Shown: positions 37,789 through 46,957 of the stretch, piece by piece
How the letters are laid out: each line of letters starts with the position of its first letter
Position numbering within the stretch: the stretch's first letter is position 1
NCBI RefSeq assembly: GCF_018122735.1
Contig: NZ_JAGRRD010000001.1
Location: 3,870,181 to 3,934,180, forward strand
DNA length: 64,000 nt
Direction: 5' to 3'
Origin: Azoarcus sp. L1K30
GTDB lineage: Bacteria; Pseudomonadota; Gammaproteobacteria; Burkholderiales; Rhodocyclaceae
Made by a program: the position numbers and the translations under genes
Notes under the pieces: generated by a model
What the model was told of the DNA's origin: nothing
The model's database searches: none
What the model saw: only the letters and a program-made list of their open reading frames with translations

Positions 37789-38670
37789 ATGGCAGGTGTG
37801 TTGCTGCATTTCGACGACGAGCAGGCGCTGGCGGCGAAAGTCGCCGCGGCCGCAGGTTTTGACAGTGAGCCGGTGGCGCGTCATCGCTTTCCCGACGGTG
37901 AACTCAAGCTGCGCCTGCCGGCGGCCTTGCCGCCTCGGGTGGCGCTGCTGCGAAGTCTCGATCGCCCCAATGAGAAGCTGGTCGAACTGTTGCTGGCGGC
38001 GCGCACAGCACGCATCCTTGGCGCACGACGACTCACGCTGATCGCACCCTACCTCGGCTACATGCGTCAGGATATTGCGTTTGCGCCTGGCGAGGCCGTC
38101 AGTCAGCGCATTATCGGTGACTTTCTCGCGTCGCTCTTCGATGCCGTTATCAGCGTCGATCCGCACCTGCATCGCGTGCATCGGCTGTCGGACGCGGTGC
38201 CGGCGTCTCAGGCGGTGGCGCTGTCCGCTGCCCCGTTGCTGGCCGGGTTGATTGCGCACCGGCGCAGCGGTGCATTGCTGCTGGGGCCGGATGGCGAGGC
38301 CGAACAGTGGGTCGCTGCCGCGGCCCGGGGCTGTGGCCTCGCATACGGCGTATGCAGCAAGCTGCGCCACGGCGACCGCGAAGTCGACATCCGCTTGCCC
38401 GATCTCGAGTTCGGTGGACGTCAGGTGGTGTTGATCGACGATGTCGCCAGTAGCGGGCAGACCCTGGCCGTTGCGGCGAAAAAATTACGCGCGGCCGGCG
38501 CACGCTCGGTTGATGTCGCTGTCACCCATGCGCTGTTTGCAGGGGATGCGTTGCAGATCGTGCTCGAGGCGGGCGTCGGCGAGGTATGGAGTACCGATTG
38601 CATCGCGCATCCGACCAATTCGGTCAGCGTTGCGCCGCTGCTCGGCCAGGCGCTGGGAGGTGTACTTTGA
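37789..38670 (+). CDS. Ribose-phosphate diphosphokinase (PRPP synthetase) homologue
   Basis: 293 aa, shorter and more divergent than housekeeping Prs (about 315 aa). It keeps the N-terminal RFPDGELKLRLP, the flexible-loop region LIAPYLGYMRQDIAFAPGEAVSQR, DPHLHR and the PRPP loop VVLIDDVASSGQTLAVAA. It directly follows the phosphorylase gene and overlaps tag by four bases. This is probably a salvage-specific enzyme joining the phosphorylase product to PRPP, not the main Prs. Confidence 0.85.
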   Translation: MAGVLLHFDDEQALAAKVAAAAGFDSEPVARHRFPDGELKLRLPAALPPRVALLRSLDRPNEKLVELLLAARTARILGARRLTLIAPYLGYMRQDIAFAPGEAVSQRIIGDFLASLFDAVISVDPHLHRVHRLSDAVPASQAVALSAAPLLAGLIAHRRSGALLLGPDGEAEQWVAAAARGCGLAYGVCSKLRHGDREVDIRLPDLEFGGRQVVLIDDVASSGQTLAVAAKKLRAAGARSVDVAVTHALFAGDALQIVLEAGVGEVWSTDCIAHPTNSVSVAPLLGQALGGVL

Positions 38671-39233
38671 GCCGCCGCTGCGCATGGGTATCCGACGACC
38701 CGTTGTACGTCGAGTACCACGATCGCGAGTGGGGGGTGCCACGCTACGATGCGGCGGGGCTGTTCGAATTCCTGTTGCTCGAGGGTGCGCAGGCCGGCTT
38801 GTCGTGGATTACGGTGTTGAGAAAGCGGGCCCACTACCGTGAGGTGTTCGACGATTTCGATCCGGTGCGCATGGCGAGCTGGGGGGAGGACAAGAAGGCC
38901 GCGCTGCTGGCCGATCCGGGCATCATCCGCAATCGTGCCAAGGTCGACGCAGCCATTGCCAACGCCCGCGCATGGCTTGCGCTGCAGGCCGACGGCATCG
39001 ACCCCGCAGTCTGGCTGTGGTCCTTCGTCGGCGGCAAGCCGCAATGCAATGCATTTGCTTCGTTGGCCGAGGTGCCCGCCAGTACCGCGGCCAGTGTGGC
39101 GATGAGCAAGGCTCTGCGCGCGCGTGGCTTCAAGTTCGTGGGGCCGACAATCTGTTACGCCTTCATGCAGGCGGTGGGGATGGTGAATGATCACACGACG
39201 GATTGCTGTCGGTATGCGGCCTGCGGTCGATGA
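38667..39233 (+). CDS. tag: DNA-3-methyladenine glycosylase I
   Basis: Removes 3-methyladenine from alkylated DNA. 188 aa, starting at TTG 38667 (GGGAGG upstream), overlapping the PRPP-synthetase stop as TTGA. Family features: CAWVSDDPLYVEYHDREWGVP at the start, FEFLLLEGAQAGLSWITVL, and the terminal FVGPTICYAFMQAVGMVNDHTTDCCRY with the zinc-binding His/Cys residues. Translation coupling to a nucleotide salvage pair is unusual. Confidence 0.92.
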   Translation: MSRRCAWVSDDPLYVEYHDREWGVPRYDAAGLFEFLLLEGAQAGLSWITVLRKRAHYREVFDDFDPVRMASWGEDKKAALLADPGIIRNRAKVDAAIANARAWLALQADGIDPAVWLWSFVGGKPQCNAFASLAEVPASTAASVAMSKALRARGFKFVGPTICYAFMQAVGMVNDHTTDCCRYAACGR

Positions 39234-39382
39234 CGCCGATGCTTCCATTCGGCTGCAATCGCGCTGAGCGGTCATCAGGCGATGACGCGCACGGTGTCTG
39301 ATGCTACGATCACGGGCCCGTCAAGTGTATCTGTCACGCTGCGGGCGCGGATGAGGTCAATTCCTGAAAGGTGAGGAGGCGC

Positions 39383-40297
39383 GTGGAGCAAGCGGGTAAA
39401 GCGGTCGTGTTTGCCGATCTGACGGGCAGCACCGGTCTGTTCGAGACTGCGGGCAACGTGGTTGCGACGCAGATCGTCACCCGCTGCACACAGTCGTTGG
39501 GCTCGCATTTTGCGCGTGCTGGCGGGGTAGTGGTCAAGTATCTCGGCGACGGCGTGCTGGCGACTTTCGACGACACAGTCGCCGCGGTCGAGGCCTGTTT
39601 CCGTGCGCGTGAGTTGCTGCAGGACATCAACACCACCCAGTTCCGCCAGGCGCCGCTGGCTTTCAAGATCGGCGTCGAGTATGGCGAGGTGGTGGAAAAG
39701 GACGGCGACTGTTATGGCGACGCGGTCAACGTGGCGTCGCGCCTGAGCGATCGTGCCGAAGCCAACGAGATCCTCATCGGGGAGTCGGTGTTCGCGCGCT
39801 TGTCGGACGTGCAGCGGCTCTCCTGCAGCAGCCTCGACCGCATTTCCGTCAAGGGCAAGGCCGAACCCATTCGGGTATGGCGTATCGACTGGGCACGTAC
39901 CGCCGAAACCACGATCACGGTGTCGATCGATGCCATCGCCGCAGGGGGGAGGAGCGTGCCTTCGCAGCGACTCGACCTCGACCTGCTCGATCAGCACCTG
40001 AAGCTGTTGCCCACCGACGGACCGCTTGTGATCGGGCGGGGAGACGAAGCCGGCTTCGTCATCAACGATCCCAGGGTGTCACGGCGACATGCCCGTATCG
40101 AGTGGAAAGGCGGCCAATGCATCCTGACCGACTTCAGCAGCAACGGGACATGGGTGAGTTTTGCCGGTGCCGCGGCGCCAGTGATGCTGAAGCGTGAAAA
40201 TTGCATGCTGCATGGGCGCGGAGAGATCGGACTGGGTGCAACGCCCGACGACTTTACCGCACCGACGCTGTCCTTCCAGGTGATCGACGAATTCTGA
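39383..40297 (+). CDS. Class III adenylate/guanylate cyclase with C-terminal FHA domain
   Basis: 304 aa from GTG 39383 (AGGAGG just before; GTG 39371 is an alternative). The N-terminal cyclase domain (about 5-175) has the metal Asp in FADLTGSTGLFE, the second Asp in VKYLGDGVLATF and the transition-state Asn/Arg in GDCYGDAVNVASRL. The FHA domain (about 210-300), which binds phosphothreonine, has VIGRGDEAGFVINDPRVSRRHARIEW and SSNGTWV. It is soluble and stands alone. The combination suggests a cAMP or cGMP signal gated by Ser/Thr phosphorylation. Confidence 0.9.
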   Translation: MEQAGKAVVFADLTGSTGLFETAGNVVATQIVTRCTQSLGSHFARAGGVVVKYLGDGVLATFDDTVAAVEACFRARELLQDINTTQFRQAPLAFKIGVEYGEVVEKDGDCYGDAVNVASRLSDRAEANEILIGESVFARLSDVQRLSCSSLDRISVKGKAEPIRVWRIDWARTAETTITVSIDAIAAGGRSVPSQRLDLDLLDQHLKLLPTDGPLVIGRGDEAGFVINDPRVSRRHARIEWKGGQCILTDFSSNGTWVSFAGAAAPVMLKRENCMLHGRGEIGLGATPDDFTAPTLSFQVIDEF

Positions 40298-40388
40298 CGT
40301 CGCGTGCCGGGCGGCGCATGCCGTCGGCGTCACCTTGCTCTTTGCCAGTGCTTCTGTCCGTATCGCATTCCGGTCGAGGTCGTGATTG

Positions 40389-41366
40389 ATGAGATTTCCG
40401 TTTCTGCTTCTGCTGTGCCTGTCGCAGCATGTATTCGCTGCCGAGTGGTCCACGCGTGCCTTGACCGAGGTGGGCATCTTTCCGCACTTCCGCGCGCCGG
40501 CAGACGTCGTGGCACGTGACGAGGCGAGCTTGTCGGCTGAAGTGTCCGCCCGCATCGTGGACATGCCGGTACGAACCGGCGAGATGGTCAAGCGTGGTGC
40601 CGTGCTGGTACGCCTCGACGATGCGGGGTATCGAATCGACGTCGCACGCGCGCAGGCCCAACTCAAGCTCGTGGATAACCGTATTCGCCTCGCTGAGTCG
40701 CAGTTCGCACAGTCGCGCGCGCTGGCTGCCAAGGGTTTCATCAGCGACGACGGCCTGCGCATCCGCGAGACCGAGCTGGCGGTGCTGCGCAGCGAGGCCG
40801 ACGCCGCCCGCGCCACGCTCGATGCCGCCCGCCTCGGTCTGGCGCGAACGGTGATTCGTGCGCCCTATGACGGCGTACTCCGTACCCGGCTGGCGAACGT
40901 CGGTGACCTTGCTGCGCCGGGGACAGCGCTCGTCGTTTTTGCAAGTGCCGCAGAGGCGGAAGTGCGCGCCCGCGTGCCGCAGCAGCAGATCGATGATCTG
41001 AAGGCTGCGGCGATGTGGCGCCTCAAGGCCGGCGACACGTCATATCGCCTGCAATTGCGCCGGATTTCTCCCCTGCTCGATCGGGCCGGGCAGGCCCGCG
41101 ACGTGATATTTGCGGCTGAAGACGACCTGCCGCCGGGCTTGGCGGGCGAACTGCAGTGGCAAAGCAAAACGCTGCATCTGCCCCCTGCCTACCTGCAGCA
41201 AGTCGATGGCGCGCTCGGCGTTTTCGTCGAGCGCGAGGGCAAAGCCGCATTTCTGCCCGTGCCTGGCGCCCAGGTCGGGCGCGCAGCAGCGGTCGGGCTC
41301 GCGCCCGAGACCCGCGTCATCGATCAGGGGCGTTTTGCCCTGGGCCTGAACAAGGGGGCGCCGTGA
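40389..41366 (+). CDS. RND efflux periplasmic adaptor subunit
   Basis: Membrane fusion protein of 325 aa from ATG 40389, with a signal peptide (MRFPFLLLLCLSQHVFA, cleaved before AEW). It contains a barrel-sandwich/lipoyl half (LSAEVSARIVDMPVRTGEMVKRGAVLVRLD), a coiled-coil hairpin (about 70-145) and a second half-lipoyl motif (APYDGVLRTRLANVGDLAAPG). The stop overlaps the next gene (GTGA), so it pairs with the RND pump at 41363. Confidence 0.9.
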   Translation: MRFPFLLLLCLSQHVFAAEWSTRALTEVGIFPHFRAPADVVARDEASLSAEVSARIVDMPVRTGEMVKRGAVLVRLDDAGYRIDVARAQAQLKLVDNRIRLAESQFAQSRALAAKGFISDDGLRIRETELAVLRSEADAARATLDAARLGLARTVIRAPYDGVLRTRLANVGDLAAPGTALVVFASAAEAEVRARVPQQQIDDLKAAAMWRLKAGDTSYRLQLRRISPLLDRAGQARDVIFAAEDDLPPGLAGELQWQSKTLHLPPAYLQQVDGALGVFVEREGKAAFLPVPGAQVGRAAAVGLAPETRVIDQGRFALGLNKGAP

Positions 41367-44300
41367 GCCGTCTGTATGCGCGCCTGATCGACAATCATCC
41401 CCTGGCCAATATTGCCTTTGCACTCGTATTGCTTGGCGGTCTCTTCAGCTATCTGACCATGCCCCGGGCGCAGGACCCGGAGATTAACTTCAACTGGGTC
41501 AGCATCATCACCACGCTGCCCGGGGCCTCTGCGGAGGATGTCGAGCGCGAATTGACCGGGCCGCTAGAGGATGCGATCAAGCAGGTGAAGGACGTTCGCT
41601 TCGTGTCTTCATCGAGCCGCGAAGCGGTGTCGTCGATTCTGCTGCGCTTCGAGGAGATCCCCGATCGCACCTTCGACAAGCGTGTCAATGACCTCCGGCG
41701 CGAGATCCAGAACAAGGCTGCGTCGGAACTGCCGCTCGAGGCGTCCGACCCGCAGGTGCTCGAAATCACCTCTTCCAACGGTTTTCCCACGGCCATCCTC
41801 GTGCTCTATGGCGCCGCCGGTGAAACCCTGAGATCGGGCGCGTTTGCCGTCAAGAAGGATCTGGAGCGGGTCGCCGGCGTTGATCAGGTGATCGCGTTGG
41901 GACAGGACGATGCCGAGTTGCATGTGGACTTCGATCCGGTTCGGGTGGCGGCCGCAGGGCTGTCGCCGATCCAGGTGTCCGATGGCGTCGCGGCGTGGTT
42001 TCGCAACACGCTGGGCGGACGCGTCCGGGTGCAGGATCGAGAGTGGCTGGTCAGGCTCGAAGGCAAGACGCCGTCACCGGAGGAGCTCGCCCAGGCGGCG
42101 ATCGTCACCCCGCAGGGGCGCGTGACGCTGGACGAACTGGGGCGCGTCGAGCGTTCGCATGAGCGTTCCAGCCAGCTTGTCAGTTACAACGGGCGGCCGG
42201 CGGTGATGTTGTCGATTACCAAGGATGCGCGGGCCAACACGCTGGAGCTGGTCGAGTCGCTCAAGGCCTTCGTTGCCGAGCGCAACGGCTTGCTTGCCGG
42301 CCAGGGGCTGCAGCTCGCGCTGGTGGATGATCAGACCCACGCCACGCGCAACGCCATCAGCATCATGGAGTCGAATGCGATCATCGGATTGCTGGCGGTG
42401 CTGGGCATGTGCTGGCTGTTTCTCGGCCCACGGCTCGCGTTGCTCGTCGGGCTTGGCGTGCCGTTCTCGCTGGCCGGGACCTTCATCGCGGTCGACGTGA
42501 TTGATTCGACCCTTAATCTCACAGTATTGCTCGGGGTGGTAATCGCGCTCGGCATGCTGGTGGACGACGCCGTGGTGATCGTGGAGGCCATCTACTATCG
42601 CCTGCAGCGCGGCGAGAATGCCCGCGACGCCGTACAGGCCGGCGTGTATGAGGTCGGGCTGCCGGTGCTGGCTTCGGTACTGACCACCATCGCGGCCTTT
42701 CTGCCGCTGATGCTGCTGCCCGGCATCCTTGGCAAATTCATGTTCGTCGTGCCCTTCGTGGTCACCGTGGGGCTGCTGGTCAGCCTGCTCGAGGCATTCT
42801 GGATATTGCCCGCCCACATCCTCACGCTCAGCCCGGACTATTCGCGGCGTCCGAGCCGCCTGCAGGTGATGCGTGAGCGCTTTACGCGCAAGGTCCGCAT
42901 CCGTTATGCGCAGGTGCTGGTGTTCGTGTTGCGTCGTCCGCGCCGGATGATGGCAGTCCTGATGCTGGTGATGGCCGCCGCCATTGGTGCGCTGGGTGCG
43001 GGGCTGGTGAAGACGGAGTTTTTCGCTTTCGATTCGATGCGTCTGTTCTACGTGAGTGTCGATATGCCCGCTGGCGTTGCGCTCGACCGCACCCTCGAGG
43101 AGGCGAACCGCGCGCTTGCGGTGGTCGAGTCGTCACTCGACGGCAGCGAGTTGCGTGCCGTGACGAGCTATGCGGGGACGAAATTCACCGACACGGAACC
43201 GGTCTATGGCGACCAGTATGGACAGGTGCTGGTCTCGCTGTTGCCGCGTGCGGGGGAGATGCGCGATACCGCCGACATCATTGCGGCGCTACGCCCCCGC
43301 ATCGAGGCGCTCAACGGCGAAGCGCGCTTTTCCTTCCTCGAGTTGAAGGGCGGCCCGCCGACGGCGAAACCGGTCAGCATCAAGGTGCGTTCGGATGACT
43401 ATGGTCAGCTGAGGGCCGCGGCCGACGCCCTGCTCGAAGAGGTCCGCAAGCTGCCCGGCGTGCGCGACATCACCGACGACGATGTGCCCGGCCGCAATGA
43501 GCTGCGTCTGGTGCTTAACCGCGAAAAGCTGGCGCGCGCCGGCGTCGCGCCGTCCGAGGTGGCGCGCTTGCTGCGTCTCTATGGCGAGGGCGAGATGGTC
43601 GCTTCCACTCGAGATGAGGGCGAAAAGGTCGAAGTGATCGTGCGTGCGAAGCCCGAGCGTCTCAATGATGTCACCGAACTCCTGCAGCGGCCCGTGCCCC
43701 TGAGCGACGGCAGCAGTGTGCCGCTTGGCTCGGTCGTGGACCATCAGACCCGGCTGTCGAAAGGTTACATCCGTCATTACCAGCTCACCCGTGCGATTAC
43801 CGTCGAGGCCGAGCTCGACAAGGCGCAGATCGACACCGTGAGCGCGAACGCACGTCTGAAGGAGGCATGGACCAGGCTGCAGCCCGCCTATCCGGGCGTG
43901 ACGCTGGATTTCTCTGGTGAACTGGAGGACATTCAGGAGAGTATCGATTCCATGAGCAAGTTGTTCGCGTTCGGCGTCGGCCTGATCTACCTCATTCTGG
44001 CCACGCAGTTCCGCAGCTACTGGCAGCCGCTCATGATTCTGGCGACGGTGCCGCTGGCTTTCACTGGCGTGGTGCTGGGCTTGCTGATCTCGGGGAATCC
44101 GCTCTCGCTCTATACTCTGTATGGCGTGATCGCGCTGACCGGCATTGCGGTGAACTCGGCGATTGTGCTGATCGATGCCGCCAATGACCGGCGCGAGGCG
44201 GGCATGAGCGTCCACCATGCGGCGATTTACGCGGGCCGCCGCCGTGTCGTGCCGATTCTGATCACGTCGATGACGACCATCGGCGGACTGTTGTCACTTG

Positions 44301-44455
44301 CCATCGGGCTGGGTGGCAAGTCGCTGATGTGGGGGCCGGTGGCGGCGAGTATCGTCTGGGGGCTGGGATTCTCGACGGTGCTGACGCTCTTCGCCATTCC
44401 GCTGATCTATCGCATGAGCATGGGGCGGCGGGCCGTGACGACCCGCGCCCGCTGA
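41363..44455 (+). CDS. RND efflux pump, inner-membrane permease
   Basis: 1030 aa from GTG 41363, about twelve transmembrane helices and two large periplasmic loops, as in AcrB/HAE1 relatives. The proton-relay Asp pair lies in ALGMLVDDAVVIVEAI. Other marks are DPEINFNWVSIITTLPGASAEDVE near the N terminus and GIAVNSAIVLIDAANDRR in the second half. The in-frame extension back to 41156 overlaps the adaptor and was rejected. It converges with tolC 20 bases on, which probably supplies its outer-membrane channel. Substrate unknown. Confidence 0.92.
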   Translation: MSRLYARLIDNHPLANIAFALVLLGGLFSYLTMPRAQDPEINFNWVSIITTLPGASAEDVERELTGPLEDAIKQVKDVRFVSSSSREAVSSILLRFEEIPDRTFDKRVNDLRREIQNKAASELPLEASDPQVLEITSSNGFPTAILVLYGAAGETLRSGAFAVKKDLERVAGVDQVIALGQDDAELHVDFDPVRVAAAGLSPIQVSDGVAAWFRNTLGGRVRVQDREWLVRLEGKTPSPEELAQAAIVTPQGRVTLDELGRVERSHERSSQLVSYNGRPAVMLSITKDARANTLELVESLKAFVAERNGLLAGQGLQLALVDDQTHATRNAISIMESNAIIGLLAVLGMCWLFLGPRLALLVGLGVPFSLAGTFIAVDVIDSTLNLTVLLGVVIALGMLVDDAVVIVEAIYYRLQRGENARDAVQAGVYEVGLPVLASVLTTIAAFLPLMLLPGILGKFMFVVPFVVTVGLLVSLLEAFWILPAHILTLSPDYSRRPSRLQVMRERFTRKVRIRYAQVLVFVLRRPRRMMAVLMLVMAAAIGALGAGLVKTEFFAFDSMRLFYVSVDMPAGVALDRTLEEANRALAVVESSLDGSELRAVTSYAGTKFTDTEPVYGDQYGQVLVSLLPRAGEMRDTADIIAALRPRIEALNGEARFSFLELKGGPPTAKPVSIKVRSDDYGQLRAAADALLEEVRKLPGVRDITDDDVPGRNELRLVLNREKLARAGVAPSEVARLLRLYGEGEMVASTRDEGEKVEVIVRAKPERLNDVTELLQRPVPLSDGSSVPLGSVVDHQTRLSKGYIRHYQLTRAITVEAELDKAQIDTVSANARLKEAWTRLQPAYPGVTLDFSGELEDIQESIDSMSKLFAFGVGLIYLILATQFRSYWQPLMILATVPLAFTGVVLGLLISGNPLSLYTLYGVIALTGIAVNSAIVLIDAANDRREAGMSVHHAAIYAGRRRVVPILITSMTTIGGLLSLAIGLGGKSLMWGPVAASIVWGLGFSTVLTLFAIPLIYRMSMGRRAVTTRAR

Positions 44456-44475
44456 ATGACAGCGGGGTGACCCGC

Positions 44476-45780
44476 TTACTGGCTGGCAAGCAGCGCGTTG
44501 ATCGCCTGCACGTCGTCTTCACCCAGTGTGCCGGCCGCCGCCTTCAGTCGCAGCTGGGCGAGCAGGGTGTCGTAGCGCGCGCGCGACAGCTGCTTGAGCG
44601 TGTCGGCGAGCTGGCTCTGGGCATTGAGGACGTCGATGTTGATCCGCACGCCAACCTCGTAACCCAGCTTGTTGGCTTCCAGCGCCGAGGTGGATGACAC
44701 CTTGGCGGCCTCGAGCGCGCGCACCTGTGCCATGCCGCTGGTCACACCGAGATAGGACTGGCGCGCGGCCAGTGCCGCACTGCGGCGGGCATCTTCAAGG
44801 TCGGCGTCGGCCTTCATCTTGAGTGCAGCGGCCTCGCGTTCGCGCGAGGACACCCCGCCACCCTGGTACAGGGGCACGCTGAGCTGGAGTCCGACGGTGG
44901 TGCTTTCGCTGCGGTCGACCGAGATCGACGGGCGATTGTTGAGGCCATGGGTGGCGACGAGGTCCAGCGTTGGCAGATGGCCCGCACCGGCGCGCTCGAC
45001 TTCGCGGGTCGCGATCTCGCGCGCCAGCTGCTGTGCCTGCACGCCGAAGCTGCCGGTTTCTGCGGCCTTGACCCAATCGCCGATGTTGTCGGGCTGCGGA
45101 CGCTGGAGTTCGACACCCGGGCGCAAACCCGCCAGCGGCTCGGGCTCCTTGCCGATGATCTGGGCCAGCGACTCGCGGCGCACGTCGAGTTCGTTGCGTG
45201 CGGCGATTTCCTGCGCCGATGCGAGATCGAAGCGCGACTGCGCCTCGTGCACGTCGGTAATGGTCACTGTGCCCACCTCGAAGCTGGTCTTGGCGATTTC
45301 GAGCTGTTCCGCAGCCGCGGTGCGCAGCTGGGCGACCGCAGCCAGTGCATCTTCGGCATTGAGCACGTTGAAATAGGCCTCTGCGGTGCGCAGGATCAGG
45401 TCCTGGCGCGCCAGGCCGAACTGGCTGCCGGCCAGCGCAGTCTGCAGTTCTCCCTGCTTGTACTGCACCCAGTTCTGCCAACGGAACAGGGGTTGGGTGA
45501 GTTGAACGGCGTAGCCGTTGCTATTGTAGCTGTAGTCCCTGCTGCCGGCCGGCAGCCTGTAGTCGGCATCGTTGTAGGTCGTGCTCGCAGAGGCGCCGAT
45601 CGTCGGCAACAGGCCCGCACGCCCCTGGACGACTTTCTCCTGGCCGGCGTCGAACTGGGCTCTGGCCGCTGAAAAACGCGCGTCGTTCGCAAGCGCATCG
45701 CGGTACACCTGCGACAGGTCGGCAGCGAAGGCCGCACTCGCAAACAGGCTGGAAAGACATACCGCTACGACTCGCTTCAT
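44476..45780 (-). CDS. tolC: TolC family outer-membrane channel protein
   Basis: 434 aa with a signal peptide (VAVCLSSLFASAAFA). Two OEP repeats follow (about 22-215 and 235-425), including GLLPTIGASAS, RTAEAYFNVLNAEDALA and QSYLGVTSGMAQVRALEAA. It forms the exit duct for RND or type I systems. The genes upstream on the same strand are rhodanese and pcm, an arrangement common in betaproteobacteria. Two RND systems flank this one channel gene. Confidence 0.93.
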   Translation of the reverse strand: MKRVVAVCLSSLFASAAFAADLSQVYRDALANDARFSAARAQFDAGQEKVVQGRAGLLPTIGASASTTYNDADYRLPAGSRDYSYNSNGYAVQLTQPLFRWQNWVQYKQGELQTALAGSQFGLARQDLILRTAEAYFNVLNAEDALAAVAQLRTAAAEQLEIAKTSFEVGTVTITDVHEAQSRFDLASAQEIAARNELDVRRESLAQIIGKEPEPLAGLRPGVELQRPQPDNIGDWVKAAETGSFGVQAQQLAREIATREVERAGAGHLPTLDLVATHGLNNRPSISVDRSESTTVGLQLSVPLYQGGGVSSREREAAALKMKADADLEDARRSAALAARQSYLGVTSGMAQVRALEAAKVSSTSALEANKLGYEVGVRINIDVLNAQSQLADTLKQLSRARYDTLLAQLRLKAAAGTLGEDDVQAINALLASQ

Positions 45781-45798
45781 TGGGTTTCTCCGTATTGA

Positions 45799-46122
45799 TC
45801 AGTACTGCGGCATCTTCGGATCGACCCGATGCGCCCATTCGGACACGCCGCCGGCAAGGTTGATCACCTTGGCGAAGCCCTGACGCTCGAGGAACATCGC
45901 GACCTGCGCGCTGCGTCCGCCGTGGTGGCAGATCACGACGATTTCACGGTCGCGGTCGAGTTCCTGGGCGCGCGCCGGCACTGTGCCCATCGGCATCGGC
46001 TGTGAGCCTTCGATGTGGCACAGCTGGAACTCCCACGGCTCGCGCACATCGAGCAGTAACGGCGCCGGTTGCGCCGGGTCGTTGAGCCATTGGGCCAGTT
46101 CGATGGGGGCAATGTGACGCAT
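45799..46122 (-). CDS. Single-domain rhodanese-like sulfurtransferase
   Basis: 107 aa. Catalytic Cys65 sits in the loop VICHHGGRSAQVA. DVREPWEFQLCHI and the final GGVSEWAHRVDP are typical of short rhodaneses of the GlpE/PspE class. Its loop (CHHGGRS) differs from the thiosulfate-type CxxGxR, so the sulfur donor is uncertain. It lies between pcm and tolC on the same strand, 18 bases from tolC. Confidence 0.9.
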   Translation of the reverse strand: MRHIAPIELAQWLNDPAQPAPLLLDVREPWEFQLCHIEGSQPMPMGTVPARAQELDRDREIVVICHHGGRSAQVAMFLERQGFAKVINLAGGVSEWAHRVDPKMPQY

Positions 46123-46131
46123 GGCGGTCGA

Positions 46132-46785
46132 TCAGAAAGTGAAGGTGTCGTGGCGTGCAATATTGCGCAGCATCGGCACCATGGTTTCAAACACGTCTTC
46201 GGTGCGGAAACGGCCTTCGGCTTCGCAGGTGACGAGGCGGGCCTTCATGACCGGTGCGTCGCCAACGAAGGCAAACAGGCGCCCGCCGACCTTGAGCTGC
46301 GAGAGCAGTGCCTGCGGCAGGAAGGGCATGCCGCCGGAGACGACGATGACATCGTACGGGGCACGATCGGCCCAGCCCTGAGCTGCATCGCCTTCTTCGA
46401 CGATGACATTCTCCACGCCGTTGCGTGCGAGGTTGGCGTGCGCCAGCCTGACCAATTCGGGCTCGATATCGATCGTGCGCACCCATTCGGTCCTGGCTGC
46501 AAGCAGGGCAGCGAAGTAGCCCGAGCCGGCGCCGATCTCAAGCACGGTATCGGAGCGGTGAAGTTGCAGCGATTGCAGGATTTTGCCCTCGATGACCGGC
46601 TTGAGCATGACCTGCCCGCAGCCGAGCGGAATCTCGACATCGGCAAACGCCAGCGAGCGTGAGGCGGACGGCACGTACTCTTCGCGCTTGACCGTCATCA
46701 GAAGGTCGAGCACGCCCTGATCCAGCACCTCCCAGGGGCGGATCTGCTGCTCGACCATGTTGAAGCGCGCTTGTTCGAAATTCAT
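46132..46785 (-). CDS. pcm: Protein-L-isoaspartate O-methyltransferase family protein
   Basis: Repairs or labels isoaspartyl residues using S-adenosylmethionine. 217 aa from ATG 46785 (AGGAG upstream). The SAM-binding LEIGAGSGYFAALLA is at about residues 75-89 and YDVIVVSGGMPFLPQALLSQLKVGGRL near 145-171. The N terminus MVEQQIRPWEVLD is the betaproteobacterial variant next to tolC, which lacks some residues of the classic Pcm; activity is likely but not certain. Confidence 0.88.
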   Translation of the reverse strand: MNFEQARFNMVEQQIRPWEVLDQGVLDLLMTVKREEYVPSASRSLAFADVEIPLGCGQVMLKPVIEGKILQSLQLHRSDTVLEIGAGSGYFAALLAARTEWVRTIDIEPELVRLAHANLARNGVENVIVEEGDAAQGWADRAPYDVIVVSGGMPFLPQALLSQLKVGGRLFAFVGDAPVMKARLVTCEAEGRFRTEDVFETMVPMLRNIARHDTFTF

Positions 46786-46810
46786 CGGGGACTCCTGGCG
46801 AAATATTAGC

Positions 46811-46831
46811 ACACGCTAATGTATAGCGTGT
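46811..46831. promoter_or_regulatory. Inverted repeat over the pcm promoter region
   Basis: ACACGCT (46811-46817) and AGCGTGT (46825-46831) flank seven bases. On the reverse strand the centre reads TATACAT, a possible -10 for pcm-rhodanese-tolC, so a regulator bound here could control the unit. Seen in sequence; the binding protein is unknown. Confidence 0.4.
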
Positions 46832-46957
46832 CCGCATGAGAAACTTTCGTATTCTATCGCAGTTGGTGCACTGCAAGCCCAGAGGCGTGCAGGCCATTGC
46901 GACGGAGTCCTGGACCGCTGACGGGGCGCATGGTAGGCGTAATGAGGCATTCGCGAT

